A DNA stretch of 33,408 bases. Source: Sulfurisoma sp. GTDB lineage: Bacteria > Pseudomonadota > Gammaproteobacteria > Burkholderiales > Rhodocyclaceae. The stretch is taken from positions 1 to 33,408 of the forward strand of contig JAUYFI010000003.1 in NCBI GenBank assembly GCA_030691075.1. The letters are read 5' to 3'. The position numbers were made by a program, and so were the translations under genes. The notes under the pieces are model-generated. The model worked only from the letters and a program-made list of their open reading frames with translations. It was not told the DNA's origin and searched no databases. Numbering within the stretch: position 1 is the stretch's first letter; every line of letters begins with the position of its first letter. Below are positions 27,801 to 33,408 of the stretch, in pieces.

Positions 27801-28186
27801 TGGCGGCCATCGTGGCGCGCCAGACGGCCTTGCTCGACGCGATTCCCGATATCGTCGCGCAAGTGGATAAGGACAAGGTGTACACCTGGATGAATCCGGT
27901 CGGACGCGGCTTCTTCGGCGACGACGCAGTCGGCCGGCCGGCGGCCGACTACTTCATCGGCCCGCAAGAGACCTACACGGCGGTACAGCCGATCTTCGAG
28001 GGTTCCAGCGATGTCGTTTATGTGGAAAGCTGGCAGCGCCGCCACGACGGACAAAAACGGCTGCTGGCCTGGTGGTGCCGGGCGATCATGGACGGCGAAG
28101 GCCGGACGATCGGCGCCTTGTCGACGGCACGCGATATCACCCCTGGGCCGGGCGGCGCGGTCGGGACAACCGGGAGCGGACAATGA
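24824..28186 (+). CDS. CheB-CheR fusion with coiled coil and PAS domains
   Basis: This 1120-residue protein has a CheB esterase domain (about 34-215) with Ser41 (GIGASAGG), His68 (SHLDPGH) and Asp160 (GTGTDG) but no receiver domain. The CheR methyltransferase domain (about 238-495) has NVTSFFRDPEAF, the SAM motif AGCATGEEVYS and SCRNLMIYL. A PAS-like segment (about 525-650) follows, then a heptad coiled coil (about 668-765) rich in STNEELQ repeats, and three PAS segments to the C-terminus. No kinase domain is attached; the hybrid kinase is encoded by the next gene, overlapping by ATGA. The substrate of the two enzyme domains is unknown. A dispersed-repeat copy encodes EKSAPATRR just before the coiled coil. 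Confidence 0.93.
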   Translation: MATRKAAKKAKPQPPETPASDVVSAGKGPDARFPIVGIGASAGGLEAYEQFFRSLPAATGLAYVLVSHLDPGHVSILTEILQRSTAMPVVEAQDQMAVLPNRVHVIPPNRDMAIFHGILQLSVPEQPRGQRMPIDAFLRSLAEDQGERAIGVILSGTGTDGTLGLRAILGAGGISLVQEPDTAKYDGMPASAIRAGCATHVLAVEKMPAALLSGARNPVQRHESAPAAPPPPPLSPGGMNKLLLLLRSATGHDFSLYKKSTIGRRIERRMAHHDLTDMEVYVRYLKEHPTEIQVLFKELLINVTSFFRDPEAFAALRQDILPQLFADKPEDYVFRVWVAGCATGEEVYSIAILLRELMNETHHEIGVQIYGTDLDDDAIAVARAGLYPPNIAADVTPERLRRFFVKDDAGYRIKKDIREMVVFAIQNVIKDPPFTKMDLVSCRNLMIYLEPELQNRLIPAFHYALRPNGVLFLSPSESLGSHSELFAAINRKWKLYRVVHSAISTRAALADGLSWTAKGGGKGPEEAAKKVKETNVAELTRRALLQSFAPASVVADHAGDILYVHGETGKYLRPAPGHATLNVVEMAREGLQLELRVALHAASEGKPTLGREVSVKTNGDFQTVSLDVRPLLDTDASPGLLLVSFRDVARPAQEKSAPATRRRRGAGTVEGERIEELERDLAYTRENLQSTIEEQQASNEELKSTNEEMQSTNEELQSTNEELETSKEELQSVNEELITVNAELQAKIEQLAGMQNDMKNLLDNINVGTIFLDEHLFIRRFTRDATRVYRLVATDVGRPLADIKADLDNEDLLANARTVLDTLVPWQREVRMSSGKTFFVRIQPYRTLDNIIEGAVLTFTDITQLKQTLDQLLETQEISRMGRWDMDLVNNVLSWSAGIYRLFEIDPAKFGATYEAFIEHVHPDDRDRVNQAYLESLRTGQVYEITHRLLMEDGRVKWVNEICHTEYDPAGKPLRSIGTVQDITVLKLAEDALAAIVARQTALLDAIPDIVAQVDKDKVYTWMNPVGRGFFGDDAVGRPAADYFIGPQETYTAVQPIFEGSSDVVYVESWQRRHDGQKRLLAWWCRAIMDGEGRTIGALSTARDITPGPGGAVGTTGSGQ
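26783..26809 (+). repeat. Dispersed coding repeat, short form, copy in the cheB/cheR fusion
   Basis: GAAAAGTCGGCG followed by CCGGCGACACGGCGG. It encodes EKSAPATRR at the junction between the first PAS-like segment and the coiled coil, in the same frame as the C-terminal copy in ygiQ. Confidence 0.85.
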
Positions 28187-29877
<1,691 letters not shown>

Positions 29878-29881
<4 letters not shown>

Positions 29882-32115
29882 ACAAGACGCCCGAACAGTT
29901 GCGCGCCGACGCCGAAGCCCGGCTCACCGTGCATCCGGATACCCCGGCGCCCGCCCGGCCCACGAAGGACTTGCTGCACGAACTCCAGGTGCATCAGATC
30001 GAACTGGAGATGCAGAACGAAACCCTGCGCCAGACCCAGACCGAGCTGGAAGAGTCCCGCGACCACTACCTCGATCTCTACGAATTCGCCCCGCTCGGCT
30101 ATCTCACGCTGTCGCGTGAAGCCGTGATCGTCGCCATCAACCTGACCGGCGCCGCGCTGCTCGGGGAAGATCGCGGGAAACTGCTCAATCGCCATTTCGC
30201 GAATTTCGTCACGGTGGCGGAGCGGGACAACTTGCGACAGCATCTCCGGCACGCGGTCCGGCAATCGGAGCAATGGGTCTTCGAACTCCGCATGCAACGC
30301 GCCGACGGTGCTCCCTTCCATGCCCGCCTGAATTGCCTGTTGATCGATGCCGGTGCCGCGCCGAGCCTGCGCATCGCACTGAACGACATCACGGCGTTCA
30401 AGGCCGCCGAGGAGGAACTGCGCATTGCCGCCATCGCCTTCGAATCCCAGGAGGGGATGATGGTCACCGACGCCAGGGGCGTCATCCTGCGGGTCAACCG
30501 GGCATTCACCCAGTTGACCGGCTACAGCGCCGAGGAAGCGATCGGCCGCACGCCGGCCCTGCTCAGATCCGGACGTCAGGCCCCGGAGTTTTACGCGCGC
30601 ATGTGGCAGAACCTGAAGGACATCGGTTACTGGCAGGGCGAGATGTGGAACCGGCGCAGGAACGGCAAGATCTACGCCGAGTGGCTGACCATCTCCGCCG
30701 TCACCGCGGCGGACGGCGCCCCGACCCACTACGTCGGCACGTTTTCCGAAATCACCAAGAACAAGGAAGCCGAGGCCGAGATTCATCGCCTGGCCTACTA
30801 CGATCCGCTCACCCAACTGCCCAACCGCCGCCTGTTCCACGACCGGCTCACCCAGGCGCTGGCCGGCAGCGGCCGCAGCGGACATTACGGGGCGCTGCTG
30901 TTCCTCGATCTGGACAACTTCAAGAATCTCAACGACACGCGCGGTCACGAGGCCGGCGACCACTTGCTGGTCGAGACGGCGCGGCGCATTCAGGCCAACG
31001 TGCGCGAGGGCGACACGGTGGCGCGCCTGGGCGGCGACGAGTTCGTGGTGATGCTGGAAGATCTGAGCGAAGAGATCCAGGAAGCGGCCCACCAGACCGG
31101 CCTGGTGGGCGAGAAGATCCGCGAGAGCCTCGACCTGCCCTACGATCTGGACGAGCACGCCTATCACTGCTCCACCAGTCTGGGCGTCACCTTGTTCCAC
31201 GGCCACGACGAATCGGCCGAAACCCTGCTCAAGCATGCCGACATGGCCATGTACAAGGCCAAAGGCGCCGGACGCAATACCCTGCGCTTCTTCGATCCGG
31301 CCATGCAGACCGCGCTGGACGAGCGCGGCACCATGGAATCCGAACTGCGCCTGGCATTGTCGCAGGGGCAACTGGAGTTGTATTACCAGCCGCAGATCGA
31401 TGGTGGCCGCCGCGTCACCGGTGCCGAGGCGCTGATACGCTGGCGGCATCCCGAGCGCGGCCTGGTGTCGCCCACCGACTTCATTCCGCTGGCCGAGGAA
31501 ACCGGCCTGATCCTGCCTATCGGCCGCTGGGTGCTGCAAACCGCCTGTGCCCGGATCAAGGCATGGTCCGCCATTCCGGCCGCCGCCGAACTGCGGCTTG
31601 CGGTCAACGTCAGCGCGCGCCAGTTTCGCCAGCCCGACTTCGTCGATGAGGTGCGGCAGGTGCTGGCAATGACCGGCGCCAACCCGGCACGCCTCAAGAT
31701 CGAACTGACCGAGAGCATGGTGGTCGACAATGTCGGCGACACCTTCGAAAAAATGCACGCCCTGAAAGCGCTGGGCGTCGGCTTTTCACTGGACGATTTC
31801 GGCACCGGCCATTCGTCCTTGTCCTACCTGACCCGGCTGCCGCTCGACCAGCTCAAGATCGACCGCTCGTTCGTCCTCAACCTGCCCGACAGCCCCGGCG
31901 ATGCGATCGTCGCGCAAACCATCATCAGCATGGCCAGGAGCCTCGGCCTGCAAGTGATCGCCGAGGGCGTGGAAACCGAAGCGCAGCGGGAGTTTCTCGA
32001 CCGCCACCAGTGCCATGCCTATCAGGGTTTTCTGTTCAGCCGACCGTTGCCGCTGCCCGCCTTCGAAGAGTTTTTACGATCGGACGGGATGTGTCCGGTC
32101 GTCATGGCGCCCTGA
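29878..32115 (+). CDS. PAS-PAS-GGDEF-EAL cyclic di-GMP protein
   Basis: This 745-residue protein starts with the same LLHELQVHQIELEMQNE helix and PAS fold as the upstream kinase (about 30-170), followed by a second PAS (about 180-298). The GGDEF domain has an intact GGDEF (385-389) and an I-site REGD (376-379). The EAL domain (about 495-735) keeps EAL (517-519), the Glu in LTES, DDFGTG, LKIDRSF and EGVET. Both cyclase and phosphodiesterase active sites look complete, so the net activity cannot be told. The ATG overlaps the kinase stop; the longer open frame upstream is a shadow. It is the last gene of the operon. Confidence 0.94.
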
Positions 32116-32286
32116 AGGGTACTCGCCGCGCAGAACAAGCGTCAGCGGTACCGGATGCCACTCAGGCTGGCGACTACTCATTGCGGCGATCCGCACTTCA
32201 CGCACAGGCAGTTGTGCGGTAGCGACTCCGCGTGCGCGGACCGCGGATTCAAGGGGTCGATAGTTGGGCGGCTCCACTCCGGGGCG
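32116..32286. other. Gene-free stretch after the GGDEF-EAL gene
   Basis: No supported gene. A minus-strand open frame from 32277 runs into the antisense of the GGDEF-EAL gene and is not recognised. Since the neighbouring minus-strand fragment is phage-like, this stretch may be further phage-derived debris. I see no clear terminator for the upstream operon. Confidence 0.35.
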
Positions 32287-32430
32287 TTATCGATTCGTCG
32301 CACAAAGGTCAATGGCGGGCGGCTGGATGTTCAGTCGATCACCGAGCACGGCCAGGATCACGTCAAGTTTGGCGCGATGGACGAGCAAGGGCGTCCCGAA
32401 GAGACGGGAAGCCAAGTGAGGCAGGTGCAT
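32287..32430 (-). pseudogene. Truncated N-terminus of a prophage S49-family peptidase
   Basis: A 47-residue open frame reads MHLPHLASRLFGTPLLVH, then AKLDVILAVLGDRL, and ends at a TAA. Phage head-maturation proteases of the S49 family begin in this way (a short leader, GTPLL-x-H, then KLDVIL-x-VLG-x-R) and continue for about 250-400 further residues. Those are absent, so this is a fragment. It lies on the strand opposite to the flanking genes, directly beside the toxin-antitoxin promoter. Identification rests on recognising the N-terminal pattern and is moderately secure. Confidence 0.55.
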
Positions 32431-32433
32431 CGG

Positions 32434-32462
32434 TTGAACTCCTTCGAGAGTGTTGCTACATT
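32434..32462 (+). promoter_or_regulatory. Candidate sigma-70 promoter of the parD/relE-like pair
   Basis: TTGAAC (32434-32439) and TACATT (32457-32462) are separated by exactly 17 bases and lie 51 bases before the antitoxin ATG. It begins next to the 5' end of the S49 fragment on the other strand. Confidence 0.5.
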
Positions 32463-32513
32463 TGTGGTAATCTTGATCTGCCTATTGCCTGGACACTTTC
32501 TGGGAGCGCCACC

Positions 32514-32747
32514 ATGACGACTTCGACCTCCATTCGCATCGACCAACAGTTCTACGATCAGGCCCGTAACGAGGCGCTGGCGGAACATCGCACCATCGCC
32601 GGCCAGGTCGAGTACTGGGCCAGGGTGGGACGAGCCGCCCTGGACAACCCCGACTTGCCGGTGAGCTTCGTCGCCGAAACCCTGGCATCGATGGCCGAGC
32701 CTCGTGAAGAAGCGACCGCGTTCGTACCCAGATCACACCGGGCATGA
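32514..32747 (+). CDS. ParD-like antitoxin
   Basis: This 77-residue protein has a ribbon-helix-helix-type N-terminus (TSIRIDQQFYDQARNEALAEHRTIAGQVEYWARVGRAAL) as in ParD-like antitoxins, and a C-terminal tail with acidic and hydrophobic residues that could cover the toxin. The ATG at 32514 was chosen because the conserved region begins directly after it; the open frame extends upstream without similarity. It overlaps the toxin gene by 4 bases (ATGA). Confidence 0.82.
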   Translation: MTTSTSIRIDQQFYDQARNEALAEHRTIAGQVEYWARVGRAALDNPDLPVSFVAETLASMAEPREEATAFVPRSHRA

Positions 32748-33025
32748 CCTGCGCACTCAAGCAAACCCGCCGGTTTGCGCGTGCCTACAAGAAACTGCAC
32801 GACAACGTCGCCGCCGACGTGGATACGGCAACCTTTGATGTCGCCCGCGATCCCACCATTGGTGAGCGCAAGAAAGGCGATCTGGCAGAGTTGTTCGTCT
32901 ACAAGTTCCGTAGCCAGAACCAGCTTTACCTGCTTGGCTATACGGTCGATGACGAAGTACGTCTGGTCTATCTCGAGGCCGTGGGGCCCCACGAGAACTT
33001 CTATCGCGACATCAAGCGTTCGTAG
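32744..33025 (+). CDS. RelE/ParE-family toxin
   Basis: This 93-residue protein has the RelE/ParE fold pattern: an N-terminal helix (QTRRFARAYKKLHDNVAADVD), a short KKGDLAELFVYKF strand pair, YLLGYTVDDEVRLVYLEAVGPHENFY and a short C-terminal helix. Toxins of this group act on ribosome-bound mRNA or on gyrase; which applies cannot be told here. The antitoxin gene lies directly upstream and overlaps it by 4 bases. Confidence 0.85.
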   Translation: MTCALKQTRRFARAYKKLHDNVAADVDTATFDVARDPTIGERKKGDLAELFVYKFRSQNQLYLLGYTVDDEVRLVYLEAVGPHENFYRDIKRS

Positions 33026-33038
33026 GGTCAGCCGCTGA

Positions 33039-33058
33039 CGCTTCCTCCTGTGGAAGCG
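33039..33058 (+). terminator. Hairpin after the RelE-like toxin gene
   Basis: CGCTTCC and GGAAGCG form a 7-base-pair stem around TCCTGT, 13 bases after the toxin stop. No T tract follows, so it is a weak terminator candidate. Confidence 0.4.
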
Positions 33059-33125
33059 AACTTAAGGTCGTTGGGTGTTGGTCCGTACGAGCGCAAACAC
33101 AGGGGTTCAGCGTGGTTCTCGTTTT

Positions 33126-33144
33126 GGCTAAAGAAAGTTTAGCC
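33126..33144. other. Hairpin GGCTAAA-N5-TTTAGCC beside tRNA-Ser
   Basis: A perfect 7-base-pair stem lies 10 bases past the 3' end of the tRNA, and it abuts the 16-base palindrome GCCAGAAATTTCTGGC (33142-33157), which includes the encoded CCA end. It may be the tRNA terminator, although no T run follows on the minus strand, or part of an attachment region. Confidence 0.45.
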
Positions 33145-33151
33145 AGAAATT

Positions 33152-33241
<90 letters not shown>

Positions 33242-33326
33242 GCGGCGCGGCGAATTCTACCAAAGTTCCTGATTAGCCACAAAGTTCAGCCGGCTCATCT
33301 GGTGAGCCTGTCGGGGTGAAGAATGG

Positions 33327-33352
33327 GCGCATCTTGAGCGAAGGAGATGCGC
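33327..33352 (+). promoter_or_regulatory. Hairpin enclosing the ribosome binding site of the transposase
   Basis: GCGCATCT (33327-33334) pairs perfectly with AGATGCGC (33345-33352). The AAGGAG ribosome binding site (33341-33346) lies in the loop and the start of the 3' arm, one base before the ATG at 33354. Folding would partly hide the site, as in insertion sequences that limit translation from read-through transcripts. Confidence 0.6.
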
Positions 33353-33353
33353 G

Positions 33354-33408
33354 ATGGGAATCAACAAGGTGCAGTTTCAGAAAGGTTTGTCGATGGCGCA
33401 GTTCATGG
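33354..33408 (+). mobile_element. 5' end of an IS1595-family transposase gene, cut by the window end
   Basis: The open frame begins MGINKVQFQKGLSMAQFM, which matches the usual N-terminus of IS1595-family (ISNwi1-like) transposases. Only 18 codons are in the window. I could not define the terminal inverted repeat; it should lie between the tRNA-Ser gene and 33354. Confidence 0.75.

Overview
The window is a GC-rich chromosomal segment whose gene content fits a flagellated betaproteobacterium, most likely of the Rhodocyclales type. The pointers are FlhDC as flagellar master regulator, a mot-che operon with a betaproteobacterial gene order, an SHP/DHC/cytochrome b cluster, and AT-rich promoter islands between GC-rich genes. 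The genus is an inference; no rRNA or other taxonomic marker is present.

Positions 1-12829 form one motility block read on the minus strand. In transcription order it is flhD, flhC, terminator-like hairpin, motA, motB, a small membrane MCP-like protein, cheY, cheA, cheW, a large Aer-like MCP, cheR, cheD, cheB. The cluster supplies stator, receptor, kinase, response regulator and adaptation enzymes. No cheZ is present, but the small MCP-like protein has an FQDxxxQ helix resembling the CheZ active-site helix. An AT-rich region upstream of flhD holds a perfect TTGTAA-N9-TTACAA dyad over a candidate promoter.

Positions 13039-21254 hold separate functions: an HDOD-REC-GGDEF signalling protein, a Zn-ribbon Nudix hydrolase, a TonB-like protein, an HNH nuclease, a SHP-type cytochrome/diheme cytochrome/cytochrome b561 operon followed by an OmpR-type two-component system, and an AbrB/MazF toxin-antitoxin pair. 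Positions 21362-24333 hold ygiQ (radical SAM), a TusE/DsrC-like protein and an Xre antitoxin next to a decayed toxin.

Positions 24824-32115 are a three-gene signalling operon joined by 4-base overlaps at the stop/start junctions: a CheB-CheR-multi-PAS fusion, a PAS hybrid histidine kinase, and a PAS-PAS-GGDEF-EAL protein. An 11-C tract at the first junction puts the best start codon of the kinase out of frame. The right end (32287-33408) is accessory: a phage S49-protease fragment, a ParD/RelE-like pair, tRNA-Ser(CGA) and the start of an IS1595-type transposase. This resembles the edge of a tRNA-associated island.

The most unusual signal is a short dispersed nucleotide repeat. Its core is GAAAAAGTCGGC followed directly by GCTGGCGACACGGCGG, and a longer form carries an extra GC-rich module between these halves. 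Copies lie inside coding sequences (cheB, cheR, cheA, motB, the tonB-like gene, the sensor kinase, ygiQ twice, the cheB/cheR fusion), in both orientations and in several reading frames, mostly in linkers, loops or termini, without breaking the host gene.
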